Source: Phyllostachys edulis
Taxonomy: Eukaryota; Streptophyta; Magnoliopsida; Poales; Poaceae
DNA length: 64,000 nucleotides
Assembly: GCA_036346405.1 (NCBI GenBank)
Contig: CM070561.1
Span: 29,420,215-29,484,214, forward strand
Direction: 5' to 3'
Positions 11,101 to 24,246 of this stretch are shown one piece after another; the first letter of the stretch is position 1; each line of letters begins with the position of its first letter. Under the pieces are notes generated by a model, which saw only the letters and a program-made list of their open reading frames with translations, ran no database searches and was not told the DNA's origin. Both the position numbers and the translations under genes were made by a program.

Positions 11101-13533
11101 ACATCTTCATATTACTATTCATGCATATATGACAGCAGTTTTTTTAAGAACTAAAGTTCTATTAGCTAACCTTCTTTCAAATTCAAACTTCCAATTTATT
11201 AACTCAATTGATATTCACAAAATTAGTTAGCAGAAGTAACTATTGGTATTGCGATTGGGTTACTGACATTTCAGGTTTTTATTTTGATAGCCTCCTTAAT
11301 GGATTCAAAATATTCAACTCTAAACTTGATTTTCAGATTTAACTACTACGAATAGTTTGATTGCTCAAAGGTTAATTAAATTTTTAAATTTCTAGCTACT
11401 GCACTTACTAATTCATGAGTCTATTGACTTCACTACCAACAGGAAAAGAAAGAGATAGAGGGAGAGAGGTTTCACTGTCATGAACATCAACACACAGAGA
11501 GTTATACCCATAAACATAGGGGTTCACCTGAAACTAACCATTGAAGATATATGGTAATTTACATTATCAGTTATCAGTCACCTCACCAACCAATTTAGGT
11601 TAGACCTTCATCAAGATGACCCCTATTGTTATTGATGAATGAAGTTTTCACAAGTCAAACACTATAATACTTAACCGAGCTAATTGTTCAACCATCTATT
11701 TCACTAATTACATTTCTTTCAGAGTGGTTAATTGAATCAATGCATTAGCAATTTCATTAATCTCCTCTTAGATTCTTATATCTAAACACCTAACAGGTTG
11801 AGGGCTTACTGCCATTAATCACAGCTATCTGGCTAAAACTAATCATCCAACTATCTATTTCTTGCTAACCCAAGGTCCTAATTCAATCACAGAACTCTTA
11901 GCCAGGGAATCAATAAACTTTCTAACTATTAGTTTCAAACTGTCACTAGCCTGTTGTCATCTGCATCATCCACGTGGGGAACAAAGGAGCATTAGGGGCG
12001 GCTTGGCATTTTGACGAACACCCTTTGCACGCACAAAGTCCTGGCAAGAGGGGCGCACGCACACGATGTCGTGGGCGACGTAGTCGGAGGAGCAGAGCAG
12101 CATGGCAACCTCGGCAAAGTAGGTGCAGCAGAGCGTGGTGTCGGTGACATGAAGGTTATGTCTAGGGCGCGCTCGCTTGAGCTTGTGGAGCGCTTGGCGA
12201 CGGCAGGTCGGCGATGGCGGCGTCGACCACGGCCTCAAGCTCCGGAAGGGCGCTGGCGCAGTTGTCGTCCTCGTGGTCGTAAGCGTCGTCGTCGGCGAGC
12301 CGAACAAAGTCGGAGTTGTTGCGGTCGAGGAGGAGACGGGTCGGGTATGCACGAGCTAGCCGGCAAAGTCAAGACGGCGGTCTCGGGAGGGCAGAAGAAA
12401 ACAGCGACGGAGGGCGGCGAGACTCGAGGCCGAGGCGCGGACGGAGGGGAGGAACCAGCGAGCCAAGGCAGTGGAGAAACCGGAGGTGGTCTGGGCGAGG
12501 GCGGCGGCAGCGAGATCGGGCCGAGAGGCGCAGGACCAAGCGGAACCGTTGCGGGACCGGCGGCGATGCCATGGAGCGAGGAGCGGAGGAGGCGTGGAGG
12601 CGGCCGGCGGTTGAAGCTCCAACGGCGGCGCGGAGGACTCGGGTGGCGGTGGCAATAAGCGGAGGCAGCGGCGGGGAATTGGAGGCTGGGGAGGAAGGGT
12701 TGGGAGGCGGCCGGACGACGAGGAGGTCGGGCGAGGAGCGAGGAGGTGAGGGGCGGCGGTTGTTGCGAGAGGGCTAATCGGGCCGGGGCGGCGACGGGGG
12801 AAAAAGGTGGCGCCATGGAATAGGGAAGGGAGAAGGAGGATTTGGGGAAGAAGAGGAAAGGAAAGTGGCTCTGGTGCTTTGACCGAATGGGGAAGGAAGG
12901 AAGAAAAAATGAGGCGTCTTTGCTCCTAGCAAAATCAAGAGGCTTCTAGAGATGGGGGTGGCGTGGCATGGAGAAGTCGGCCCGCGGACCCCATCGCCGA
13001 TGAGAGGAAAAAGAATGGAATTTTCAGATTTTCGGACAAATAACTAGGGGCCGATGGATAAGTGAATTGCTAAATAAAGTTATCGGGCTCCAAAAATTAT
13101 AAAATTTCGAGCGGGTTTATGATATATTGCAAATTCTTATACAATTGTTTGAGGATTTTATGTTATATATATACTTTTCTAAAAATTACATTCATGATTT
13201 ATTTATTTGTTTAAATTCACTTAGAAGATGTTTATTAATTAAATTTGAATTTTTATCAAGGTTAGATTGAGTTCCTAAATTTGATAAAATTCATTTTTAT
13301 TTATAGTAATTATTCTATTATTTAAATAAATTGTTTTCGAGTGATTTTCATGAGCTTTTATTTAAAATTTCTTTTGTGGCTTTAGTTTGAATTTAGAGAT
13401 TTACATTTGATTTTAAGATTTACATTTGGTTTTAAGATTTTTCTAATGCATAATTTATGCACATGCTCCAGAAATAACAATTATAATATAAAAATGCATA
13501 TATTTACTGTTTATTAAAATTGGGGCTGTTACA
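8171..13533 (-). mobile_element. Solo LTR of a gypsy-type element, 5.4 kb
   Basis: Flanked by CCTAC on both sides (8166-8170 and 13534-13538). On the - strand it starts TGTAACAGCCCC and ends CCGGGTCCTTACA, the TG...CA form of an LTR. A GC-rich block (about 11980-12960) lies some 600 bp from its start, as in the other LTRs here. Open frames in that block on both strands reflect composition. No primer-binding site, gag or pol was seen, and the rest (8180-11950) is AT-rich without genes. A single LTR with a target duplication is the usual product of LTR-LTR recombination. At 5.4 kb it is unusually long. Confidence 0.85.
9011..9066 (-). promoter_or_regulatory. Conserved LTR block with CTATTCGAATAG palindrome
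   Basis: Contains the 12-bp perfect palindrome CTATTCGAATAG (9031-9042) between a GTGTACA-type element and CCGTGTCCACGGTTACGGAC. The same block occurs in three other LTRs (16739-16796, 26461-26516, 27955-28012). Its function is unknown. Confidence 0.75.
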
Positions 13534-14253
13534 CCTACTCTTAGAGTCTTACGATTCTACGAACACATGATAGCCTATCGATCCAAATCGCACCATGAAT
13601 CAGAATCAGATAGAATCATGGTAGAGTCGCGATCCAAAGAGTAGAATCACGTAGAATCGTGGTAGAGTCATTTGGGCAAAAACATTTTGCAATTTTTTTT
13701 TATTTTTTTAGGGGCCATGGTTTGCTAATATTTTGTTTTAGAGCAAAATTTGTTGATATTAATTTCTGAGAATGAAACTATAAATATCAGTGTGGTAATG
13801 CTAGTACAAATATCTATATTATGATATGAGCAATCTTGAGCTTGATAATGATAAACTATTTTTATTCCTGGAGTATGTCTAGCTGCTTTTAAGGAACATG
13901 CAAGTGTTGCAATTAGATATTGATTTACAAAAGTTGTGAACATTTCTCATGTAGTTTTAGTAAACTAGTCATGGTCATTGGATGTTCTCCTGTAGTTCAG
14001 AACTATATCACCCATCATGCTAGTACCATTATGCTTTTCTGTTGTGCGATAAAGAGTGCTTTGTCCCTTTTTCAGTTATAAGTAAGTGGTAAACCATATA
14101 AGAATCATACAAGCTTATAGTATAGATGTTAAATATATGTATTTTTACAATTATGTAGAATCGCCGATTCTACGATTCGATACTACGATTCGATCCTACT
14201 GGAGGCAAATCGATCCAACTTAGGATCTCGACTCTGACTACCTTGGGTCCGAG

Positions 14254-15065
14254 TGGCAATCTTCCGACTGTGTTATTTCTTTAACTCAATTGCTCAGAAG
14301 GTCATCGATCTTGAAGGACTAGATGCTCTGCAGGCCGAGGTGGTGACGACTCTGTGTCATCTTGAGATGTATTTCCCTTCGTCATTTTTCAATATCATGG
14401 TCCATCTCATTGTTCACCTTGTGAAAGAGATAAAGATATACTGCTCTGTGTTCCTACGTCATATGTACCCGTTCGAGAGGTACATGGGAATTCTCAAGTC
14501 CTCGTCTGAGAATAGATCTCGTAGGAGGGCAAGATCATCGAAGGCTATGCAACCGAAGAGGTCATTGAGTTCTGCGTCGACTACATGGCTCGAGTGGGAC
14601 CGATAGGTGTGCCTCTGTCTCGTCATGAGGGTAGGCGGAGGGTATTGGGACCATCGAAGGAAAGCAATCACTCCCGATCTTGATACGTAAGCACAAGCCC
14701 ATTTCACGGTCTTACAACACATGACCTGTGTCCCGTACATCGGCGAGCACAAAGACATGATACGCCAACAGAATCCAGACTGGTCGGAGGTTTGGATCAC
14801 GAAAGAGCACAACCATCGGTTCAACGAATGGTTAAAGGTGCAATTCACTAGGAGGACATCAAGTGATGATATACTACTATGGTTGGCGAAAGGGCCAAAG
14901 TTTACAATTGTGACACGGCAAGGATACGACATAAATAGGTACACATTTTATACGGCAACTCAGGATAGGAAGAGCATAGTCCAGAACAATGGTGTCTGCA
15001 TAGATGCGTTTCACGAGCAGTTCAATACCGTCGGGGCACGTGGGTTGAACTCCTACTATGGGTTC
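14254..15065 (+). pseudogene. TNP2-like CACTA transposase, middle part (DUF4218 region)
   Basis: Reading resumes directly after the hAT target duplication with VAIFRLCYFFNSIAQKVID and VTTLCHLEMYFPSSFFNIMV, then HLIVHLVKEI and FERYMG. These are hallmarks of the DUF4218 region of TNP2-like proteins. A frame change near 14490-14560 follows, then a later segment (14721-15065) with PYIGEHKDMIRQQNPDW and ARGLNSYYGF. The gypsy element begins straight after that last Phe codon. Frameshifts make it non-functional. Confidence 0.88.
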
Positions 15066-15640
15066 TGTAACGTCCCAGTTTTTCTGAGTTTTTGAAAATT
15101 TTCAAGTTTAAAATTAACCATTTGGTTTTGTTGAATTGCTCAAGCTTAATTTGGAGATTTTAGAAAAATTGGAAGCTATTTAATATGAATTAATCAAACT
15201 CCAATTAATTCGAATTTGGTTTATTTTGAGTGTTGGAGTTCTCTGGTGTTTGAAAATCCGCTTTCTCTGCTCGTTCCATTTTCTAGTTGGTCACCTCCTC
15301 CTCAGCACCTCTCCTCAAGACCTCCCACCTAAGGACCTCCTTCCCAGGATCTCCTCCTCAGGACCTCCCTTTTGGTCACAACCACCCTTTCGGTTTTGAC
15401 CAACCCCACCCTAGTCATCTTCCACCTCTGCCTGCGTCAGCGCCGTGCGCACGTTTCACGCCGACTTACCTGCCCTAGTCGCACGCATTAAATGTGCATG
15501 TCACTTTTGCTCCGCACCATGCCTCTGCTCTGTCCCATCACCTCGCCTGACCTGCTCCCATCCCGTCACTCTGTGCTGGCTAGAGTTCTGTTCGTGCACC
15601 CCACCCATTGAGCCGTCTCTCTCCTCCTCCTCCTCGGCTG

Positions 15641-15650
15641 CTATAAATAG
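15641..15650 (+). promoter_or_regulatory. LTR TATA box
   Basis: CTATAAATAG, matched by CTATAAATAG at 22945-22954 in the 3' LTR. Likely the U3 promoter of the gypsy element. Confidence 0.7.
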
Positions 15651-16738
15651 AAGCCCCGGAGCCTCTCATCCTCCTCTTCCTTTTTCCCTATTTCTCCTTC
15701 CTTGTCTTTGCGACCACGTTGAGTAGTCGTATCCTTCTTGGACCTCCTTCCGACCAGTCGAGCCTCCTTCCGAGAGCCCGTGCTCCTTCATTCGAGCTCC
15801 GATTTGAGAGAATCAAATCTCTTAATTCTATATCTTTCTTTTGGCTCTAGTTTGGTGCTTTCGTTGGAGTTTTTGTGGATTTGTTTTATTTATCTGGTTC
15901 CTTTCGCACGTAGAATCCGGTGCTCTAAAGGATTAAATGGACCCAACGACCTCGATCGAAACATCCCAACTCTTCAACGAAGGCAAGTCGTAGACCTTTG
16001 ATCATGTCGTACCCAGTTTGCAAAAATTACATTATTTTATACCAACATGCATGGCTAATTGTATAAAAATGGTTTAGAAAATAGCTAAATACCTACTCGA
16101 TAGTATGACTCCTTGAATACTTGTGATTGACATGTTGATATGTACCCTTGGACACCATAGGTTGGCTAATCTTAGTTGGACATTTTTGAGATACCAACAC
16201 GGGTGCGTATATTGCTTAGACATGCTTTAGTTATACGATGTCTCTCGATCACATGATTCACGGATGATGAATTTGACTTAATGATATATGGAATTGTGGC
16301 GCGGCCACTGTTGTTAAAAGATGTTATGCCATGGCTAGGGTGGTCATTTGGCCAGGATGACCCCAAAATGATTTATACTCGGGTGAGTGATCATGCAGTA
16401 AAGGGGGTGCAGGAAGCACATTGGGATGTGGTTGTCTCGCCTGAGTAGTCACTAAGGACTTAACCTTGTAAGCCACTGATCTGAGCCATACCGTACAACC
16501 ACATGTCCAGGATGGGGTGGACTTGGCCAACTAATTAGCAATGCTTTGAGCTGGTTCTGTTTTGGTTAAGAATGGCGCAAGAGGGGGCCAGGAAGGCGAA
16601 TCTCTAGCGAGCAGAACCGGGTCAAAGCAGAGCTTTGTAAATGCCTTGTCACGTGCTCTAGACTGCTTACCTAAGGTAGTGAGCAGGGGCATCGACGGAT
16701 GCCCAACCAACTAGAGAAGTCGTGTCTTGTGGGTTAAG

Positions 16739-16796
16739 CTGTACAACCTCTGTGGAGTGTAAAACTATTCGAATAGTCGTGTCCCTGGTTATGGAC
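16739..16796 (+). promoter_or_regulatory. Conserved LTR block with CTATTCGAATAG palindrome
   Basis: The palindrome is at 16765-16776, preceded by GTACAACCTCTGTGGAGTG and followed by TCGTGTCCCTGGTTATGGAC. Copy in the 5' gypsy LTR. Confidence 0.75.
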
Positions 16797-17426
16797 AATA
16801 CCTGGTGATTTCACGCAAGGGGTAGGTTTTCTCAAAAATTTTGGTCGTGGTGGGTTTCGAGTGGTCTGGGAAGTGGACATGGTGTTCACGAGTTGTTTCA
16901 AAGAAACTTGATTACTTATGTATTAATCTTTCAACTTGTGCTTTGCAATCTACTTACTGTATTTCCAGTCAATGCTGCTTTCTGCAAAGTAACCATAAAG
17001 CTATCCTTGTCAAGCCTAGCATGAATACTATTTGCATACATTTCCCTATGACTTGCTAGGTACATTCAAAGTACTCATGGCTTTGTGCCCTCTAGTTGAT
17101 CAGTCGCTGAAGTAGACCCAGGGAGCTCCGAGCTCTTTGAAGGGGAGTTCTTCGAAGACCATGCGAGCTAGGAGACATCCTCCACTCGATTGCCTGTGGG
17201 CATGTCGAATGGTTTCCACGAGTGTTTTATTTTCTGCTGCGAGCTCTCTTTTGTTGTAAACCCTGCATGGTAACTCTATAAAAACCTTGACGATAAGGTC
17301 TTTTGCTGCTTTTAATATTAATTTGTTTGCTTCTTCTATAGTTTGTTGTATGGTTTTGATTACATCGATGTTGAAACTGTGTGAGCTAGCTGCTGATCTC
17401 GGGGTTGCTTACCTGGGGACCCGACA

Positions 17427-17607
17427 AGTTCATAGAGGAGATTTGGGAGCTCGATTACGTACTTTTCAAGATCCCCTGTTTCGATGCCATTGGGTTAAAC
17501 TTCCGTAGGGCGTGAAGGTCGATAAGCACGACGTCAGTACTATAGACCTCAAACGTGTCGGATACAAGGACGAACCATTCGTACTCGCTAAGCAAGTTGT
17601 TCAAGTT
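17427..17607 (+). repeat. Misplaced copy of TNP2 flank where the primer-binding site should be
   Basis: These 181 bp match 28673-28853 (the CACTA sequence flanking the 3' LTR) with roughly a dozen differences and no net length change. They encode FIEEIWELDYV...RVGYKDEPFVLAK of the TNP2 C terminus. The copy ends at CAAGTT and joins leader sequence (AGATTAGAAGTGCTGTAGG), with no TGGTATCAGAGC-type site near. The rest of the leader (17608-17945) carries no gene. The arrangement fits gene conversion or break repair that copied the 3' LTR plus its flank over the 5' LTR and past its edge. Confidence 0.88.
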
Positions 17608-17945
17608 AGATTAGAAGTGCTGTAGGAAAGCTGCCCTTCTTAGTTCCCGTATCATTTAGTCCAGTAATTAGGATCTTCTGTTTGAGTTTTGTTGCCTCTT
17701 AATAGTTCTCCGGCTATTTGCTCATTGGGTTTAACCGCCTGCCCCCCCCACCCAGTTAGTTGCCTCTATCTTTCTCCTTTGCTCTTTCTTGTCTATTGTG
17801 CTTTTCCCTCTGATCTATTGTGCTTTCTTCTCCTCATCTATTAAGCCTGGGAAGATTCTAGCCAGTGGATCCTTTCGCACCACCGCCTCCTCCAGCTGCA
17901 ACCACAGATCAGGGTTTGGGACAGTTCATGGTAGCCTAGACGCAG

Positions 17946-20900
17946 TTGATGAATGCAATGATGCAGAACATGAACCAGATGATAACTCAACAAAATCAGA
18001 CAGCTGCTGCTCTTCTCGCAATGCTGAACCAGAAAAACCAAGCAGCTGCCATGCCACCACTGCCACCACCAATTATCCCACAGTCAAGACTGGCAGAATT
18101 CATGAGGACCCGTCCACCGACGTTCTCCAGCTCCTCCGAGCCATTGGACGCAAATGACTGGCTGCGCTCAATTGAAAAGAAGCTTGCCATCACCCGGTGT
18201 GACGACCGTGAAAAAGTTCTGTATGCTACACACCAACTTGTAGGCGCCGCCATAGAATGGTGGGAGAACTACTGCGCCACCCATGAAAACCACCAGAACA
18301 TTAGTTGGGCTGAGTTTTCTAAAGCCTTCCGCCACTCCCATATTCCCGATGGAAAGATAGAAATGAAGAAGAACAAGTTCCGTGAGCTGCTCCAAGGAAA
18401 CATGTCAGTAAGTGAATACCTCAATAAGTTCACTCAACTCTCGCATTATGCTCAAGAGGACGTTGCCACGGACGATGCATATCAGAAGCGTTTTAAGCGA
18501 GGACTCCAAACTAGCTTGAAGGTTCAAGTCGTTGGCAACGACTATATGGATTTTCAGCATATAGTGAATAAAGCTATGCTTATAGAAGAGTCTCGTCGCG
18601 AGCTTGTAAAATTTCATAAAAGGAAGACAATACAGCATGGTACCCATCAAGGTCATCCGTAGAGAGCCAAAACGAATGCACAACCCCCTGCTCGCTTTGC
18701 TCCTCCTGTTGCTTCCAGGACCCCTGCAACAACACCTCGCCCGGTTACTCCAGGTTTTCGCAGCCCTAGCAACAACAACCAGCAGTCAAGAAACAACAAT
18801 CATGCCACAGGAATCACCTGTTTCAATTGTCAGCAATTGGGACATTACACCAGCAATTGTCCCTTGAAGCAAGGTCCATCACCAATCATATTCAACTTGG
18901 GAGCTACTTGACCCGGGACCGCCATCTTGGGAGCGGGGCGTGGAGCCCTCGGACTCAAACAAGCACCAACCAAAACCCCCCAGCCTTTTGGGAGAGGCCG
19001 TGTGAACCATGTCACAGTAGAGGAAGCCCAGACAGCCTAGGACGTCGTGCTGGGTAAGTTCCTAGTAAATTCAGCACCTGCTACTGTTTTATTTGATTTT
19101 GGAGCTTCGCATTTGTTTGTTTCTCGGATTTTTGCTACAAAGCATCAGTTGAAGGTTTCAACTTTAAAAACCGCCTTGTTGGTTCAATCCTCTGGTTCGG
19201 AGTTAAGTATGAGCGAGGGTTTCCCACAAGTTAAGATGATCATGAAAGGGGTAGAATTTCTAGGCAACCTAATTAGCATCAACACTAAGTCTTTAGATGT
19301 GATTTTGGGAATGAATTAGCTTACTATCACCAAGCAATTTTGGATTGTGGTGGAAAAAGCATCACCTTGGTCAGTCCAGTTGGGATTAAAGTAAAATTTG
19401 CAGCCTCCTCGGAGAAGCATGAAGGATCAATAGTCTGTAGTGTCAAGGCTGCATCTTTAGAAGATGTGCCAGTGGTCAGTGAGTTTCCAGATGTCTTTCC
19501 GGATGAGTTACCTGGAATGCCACCAGACAGAGACTTAGAGTTCGTCATCAACCTAGTTCTTGAAACTGCACCAATTTCCAAGAGACCCTACCGTTTGCTT
19601 GTTGACGACTTGGTCGAGCTGAAGAAGTAGATTGAGGATATGCAAGTTAAAGGTTTTGTCAGACTAAGTTCCTCACCTTGGGGAGCCCTAGTGATCTTTG
19701 TTGCAAAGAAGGACGGTACCTATAGGATGTGTGTGGATTATCGCTCACTCAACGAAGTCACCATCAAGAACAAGTACCCTCTGCCCAGGATTGATGATCT
19801 GTTCAACCAGCTGAAAGGAGTTGGAGTGTTCTCCAAGATAGATTTGAGGTCAGGATACCATCAGTTGAAGATTTGCCAAGAGGATATCCCCAAGACAGCT
19901 TTCTCAACACGTTATGGACTGTACGAGTACACGGTCATGTCGTTTGGATTGACCAATGCCCCTACTTACTTTATGAACTTGATGAATAAAGTATTCATGG
20001 AGTATTTGGATAAGTTCGTCATTGTCTTTATTGACAATATTCTAGTATACTCTAACAGTGAAGAAGAGCATGAAGAGCACCTTCGCTTAGTCCTGAACAA
20101 GCTTAGAGATCATCAACTTTATACTAAATTCGACAAGTGTGAGTTTTGGATGAAGGAAGTCACCTTTTTGTGACACGTCTTGTCTACAGATGGAGTCGTC
20201 GTCAATCCTAGCAAAGTCAAGGATGTGCTCAATTGGGAGTCACCCAAGTACGTCAGTGCCTTAGATCAGAAGTTTCCTTGGAATGGGAGGCTACTACCAC
20301 AAATTTATAGAAGGATTCTCTAAAATAGCAAGACCCCTCACTCAGTTGCTGAAGAAGGAAAAGAAGTATGCTTGGACGCTAGAATGTGAGCAGAGTTTTC
20401 AGGAGTTAAAGAAGCGATTGATCACCGCTCCAGTGCTGATCTTGTCTGATGTTCAAAAGGACTTTGAGGTTTTCTGTGATGCCTCACGACAAGGTCTCGG
20501 TTGTGTCCTAATGCAAGAAAGAAAGGTAGTAGCTTACGCTTCCCGTCAACTAAAGCCTCATGAGGTCAATTACCCTACTCATGACTTAAAATTGGCTACC
20601 GTAGTGCATGCTTTAAAGATATGGTGCCATTACCTCATCGGTAATCGCTGTGAAGTTTACACTGACCATAAAAGCTTGAAGTACATTTTCATTCAAGATG
20701 ATCTTAATATGAGGCAAAGAAGATGGTTGGAATTGATCAAAGATTACAATATGGGAATCCATTACCATCCAGGAAAGGCTAATGTGGTATCCGATGCTTT
20801 AAGTCGGAAGGTCTACTGCAATACTCTAATGATCAAGGAAAGTCAGCTAGCACTTCACGAAGAATTTCAGAAGCTCAAGCTGGAATTGGTTGAAGAAGGT

Positions 20901-22383
20901 TACCTAGCTGCTCTGGAAATGCAACCAACTCTCCAAGATCATATCCGGAAAGTCCAAGGAGAAGATGCAAATGTCATGGAGATCAAAAGAAACATGAAGA
21001 AGGGTAAATCCCTAAGATTTTCCGAAGATGAACAAGGAACTGTCTGGTTCGATAAGCGTATTTGTGTACCACACCAGGGAGAGCTTAAGCAGTTGATACT
21101 CAAGGAAGCTCACAAAACCTTGTACTCCATTCACCCCAGAAGCACTAAGATGTATCAAGATCTCAAGGAATTGTATTGGTGGCCTAGCATGAAGCATGAG
21201 ATCACTGAGTATGTAGCATAGTGTGATGTTTGTCAACGAGTTAAAGTCGAGCATTAAAGACCCGCTGAACTCTTACAACCTTTGAATATACTTGAATGGA
21301 AATGGGAAGAAATTGGCATGGACTTTATTACCGGTCTGCCAAGAACCCCAGGTGGATATGATTCTATCTGGGTAATTATAGATCGCTTGACAAAAGTTGC
21401 ACACTTCATCCCGGTTAAGACCACCTACTCAGGAGGCAAACTTGCAGAGTTGTATATGGCTATATCAGCATGGAGTACCAAAGAAGATCGTGTTGGATCG
21501 AGGATCTCAGTTCACCTCCACATTCTAGCAGAAGCTGCACAACGCTTTGGGTACTAATCTGAATTTCAGTACAGCCTACCATCCTTAGACAGATGGGAAA
21601 ACGGAAAGAGTAAATTAGATCCTAGAAGATATGCTGAGAGCCTGTGCTCTAGAGAACTAGACCAGCTGGGATCAAATGTTGCCTTATGCAAAATTTTCTT
21701 ATAACAATAGCCATCAATCAAGTTTGCAGATGTCCCCGTTTGAAGCTCTTTACGAAAGAAAGTGTAGAACACCGTTGTATTGGACTGAAACAGGAGAATG
21801 GCAAGTACTTGGACCTAATATCCTGAAGGAAGCCGAAGATCAAGTTAAGTCAATCAAAGAAAAGCTGAGCACAGCTCAGACCTGGTAGGAAAGTTATGCG
21901 GATAACCGTCGCCGAGATTTAGCTTTTGCACCACGAGATCATGTGTATCTAAAGGTTTCACCTCTCAAAGGAATGCGTCGCTTCAGAGTAAGTGGGAAGC
22001 TTGCACCTTGATACATCGGACCCTTTCCAATTCTAGTTAGAAGGGGAGAAGTTGCTTACAAATTGGAGCTTCCACCCCAGCTGTCAGATGTGCATGATGT
22101 CTTCCACGTGTCGCAATTGAAGAAATATCTTCATGTGCCCGAGGAGAAGATGCTCGTAGAAGTCGTTGACTTGCAGCAAGATCTCACCTATAAGGAGCAA
22201 CCCATCAAGATTTTGAAAGTGTCCGAGCGATTGACAAGAAGCAAGATCATCCGTTTTTGCAAAGTTCAGTGAAGCAATCACACTGAAGAGGAAGCCACCT
22301 GGGAGCGTGAAGAAGACCTGAAGGCCGAGTTTCTGCGCCTATTCTCTAGTCAGCCTGAATCTCGGGGTCGAGATTCCCTTTAA
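17946..22383 (+). pseudogene. Gypsy gag-pol polyprotein, broken
   Basis: Gag with a Retrotrans_gag domain is open at 17946-18662. A CCHC knuckle (CFNCQQLGHYTSNC) lies near 18818-18866. Protease reads LFDFGAS instead of the usual D(S/T)GAS near 19087. RT spans about 19560-20173: the catalytic box reads FIDNI where FIDDI is expected, so one metal-binding Asp is lost. In-frame stops fall at 19628-19630 and 20171-20173. RNase H (FEVFCDASRQGLGCVL, TDHKSL) and the integrase zinc-binding region follow at 20430-21220. The integrase core (WKWEEIGMDFITGLPRT) is at 21297 onward, with breaks near 21222, 21500 and 21886. A chromodomain (ERLTRSKIIRFCKVQ, then ATWEREEDL after a stop at 22270-22272) ends at a TAA at 22381-22383. 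Confidence 0.92.
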
Positions 22384-22395
22384 GGGGTGTAGGTT
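22384..22395 (+). other. Polypurine tract region of the gypsy element
   Basis: GGGGTGTAGGTT just before the 3' LTR start is the expected site of plus-strand priming. Confidence 0.6.
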
Positions 22396-24246
22396 TGTAA
22401 CGTCCCAGTTTTTCTGAGTTTTTAAAAAATTTCAAGTTTAAAATTAATCATTTGGTTTTGTTGAATTGCTCAAGCTTAATTTGGAGATTTTAGAAAAATT
22501 AGAAGCGATTTAATATGAATTAATCGAACTCCAATTAATTTGAATTTGGTTTATTTTGAGTGCTGGAGTTCTCTGGTATTTGAAAACCCCTTTCTCTGCT
22601 CGTTTCATTTTCCCGTTGGTCACCTCCTCCTTAGGACCTCCCTCCTCAGGACCTCCCTTTTGGTCACAACCACCCCTTTCGGTTTGGACCACCCTTTCGG
22701 TTTTGACCAGTCCATCCCTGGTCATCTTCCACCTCCACCCGCGTCAGCATCGTGCGCGCATTTCACGCCGACTTACCTGCCCCCGTTGCGCGCATTAAAT
22801 GCGCCTGTCACTTTTGCTCCGTGCCATGCCTCTGTTCTGTCTCGTTGCCTCGCCTCACCAGATCCCATCCCATCACTCTGTGCTGGCCAAAGTTTTGCTC
22901 GTGCGCCCCACCCATTGAGCCGCCTCTCTCTTCCTCCTCGGCTGCTATAAATAGAAGCCCCGGAGCCTCTCGTCCTCCTCTTCCTTTTTTCCCCATTTCT
23001 CCTTTCTTGTCCTTGCGACCACATTGAGTAGTCGTATCCTTCTTGGACCTCCTTCCGACCAGTCGAGCCTCCTTTCGAGAGACCGTTCTCCTTCATTCGA
23101 GCTCCGATTTGAGTGAATCAAATCTCTTAATTCTATATCTTTCTTTTGGCTCTAGTTTGGTGCTTTCGTTGGAGTTTTTGTGGATTTGTTTTATTTATCT
23201 GGCTCCTTTCGCACGTGTAGTGTAACATCCCAAAGTGCTGTTACCAAAATAAAAATAAATAAAGTTATTATTTTGTTGGATTTTCTAAAATTTGAAAGAG
23301 TTTTATTGCTTCTCTTGAATTTCTGAGGTTTTAAAAGTTAAAAGTAAAATTGTAGTTATTTTCTGGATTTTTAAAAGATTTCCCTAATTATTTTAAAGCC
23401 AAAATAAATTATGTGCGAAAATAAAAGTCAACTTTAAATCGAAATTATTTTATTTAAGTCCAAAATAATTCTAGGAATTTTTGTGAATTTTTCTAGAATT
23501 TTTAGACTCTATTTGCTATTTTCTAAAAATCTATTTGATTTATTGTTTATTTTAAATCCGAAAATCAATAATAGGTTCGGACTGTGAACAGTGGCCCTGT
23601 GAACAGTATTTCGAGAAAAAATATATTTAAAAAAATATTTTCTTTTTCTCTCACGCGCAGTGCACACATCCTTGGGCTGCCCCCATGACATGCACGCTTA
23701 ACTCAACACAACATTGCATGCCAACTCTCCTCTTCATTTCAACTATCCATATACAGCCTCTTCATTCTTTTATATCCTTTTCTTTCTCTCTCCTAGCCAT
23801 CTTCTTCCTCACGTGAACTTTTCTTCTCTGTGCATATTCTTTCTCAACCGAGCTGCAAATGGCAGCCATGACCAGCCTCTACAGCCAACCCCGCCGCCAC
23901 CCTTGCCGACTCCGGCCACCACCGCCGGCGCCACCGCTCGGCGAGTCGCATCCTCCTCCAGCCGCCGCCCCATCTCTTTTCCTCTTTCATGGCTGCCACT
24001 GTTGCAATGGAGCTCCAACCTCCATTAATGGCAGCCAATCACTCTTTCTCCCCATTCTCCACACTCAATGCGTTAAATTGGATTCCGTCTGAAGCGAAAC
24101 ATGTGCACTAACCTCACCCACGTTGCAACACCTTCAATTGGACGTTTCATCCACTACATGCAAATAATTAAGCTGTTTTCTTTTCATTCTTCAATTGCAC
24201 TCGGAACGGTAGCCCCACGATCTCCCTCTCCCGACCCTCTCCGCCC

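Larger units (their letters stand above)
8145..14245. mobile_element. hAT-type DNA element inserted in TNP2, itself split by a solo LTR
   Basis: An 8-bp duplication GGTCCGAG flanks it (8137-8144 and 14246-14253); the TNP2 reading continues across. The ends are inverted repeats: CAAGATAGTTAGAATCGCGATCC-like at left, and the complement of the right end reads CAAGGTAGTCAGAGTCGAGATC. An 8-bp duplication and CA-starting TIRs fit the hAT superfamily. Without the nested LTR it is about 730 bp. The interior has repeated GAATCG/CGATTC motifs near both ends (13545-13670, 14155-14215) and no transposase, so it is non-autonomous. Confidence 0.88.
15066..17426 (+). repeat. 5' LTR of the gypsy element
   Basis: Aligns with 22396-28672 minus its nested insertion, with visible substitutions. 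About 31 bp is deleted near 17400 relative to the 3' copy (the TGGGACTAGCTCAGAATGC segment). A TATA box CTATAAATAG sits at 15641-15650. The conserved CTATTCGAATAG block is at 16765-16776. Confidence 0.92.

Noticed and set aside
12011..12816. Long overlapping open frames on both strands (up to 215 codons)
   Set aside because: They lie in the GC-rich leader of a solo LTR, where stop codons are rare by composition; no domain recognised.
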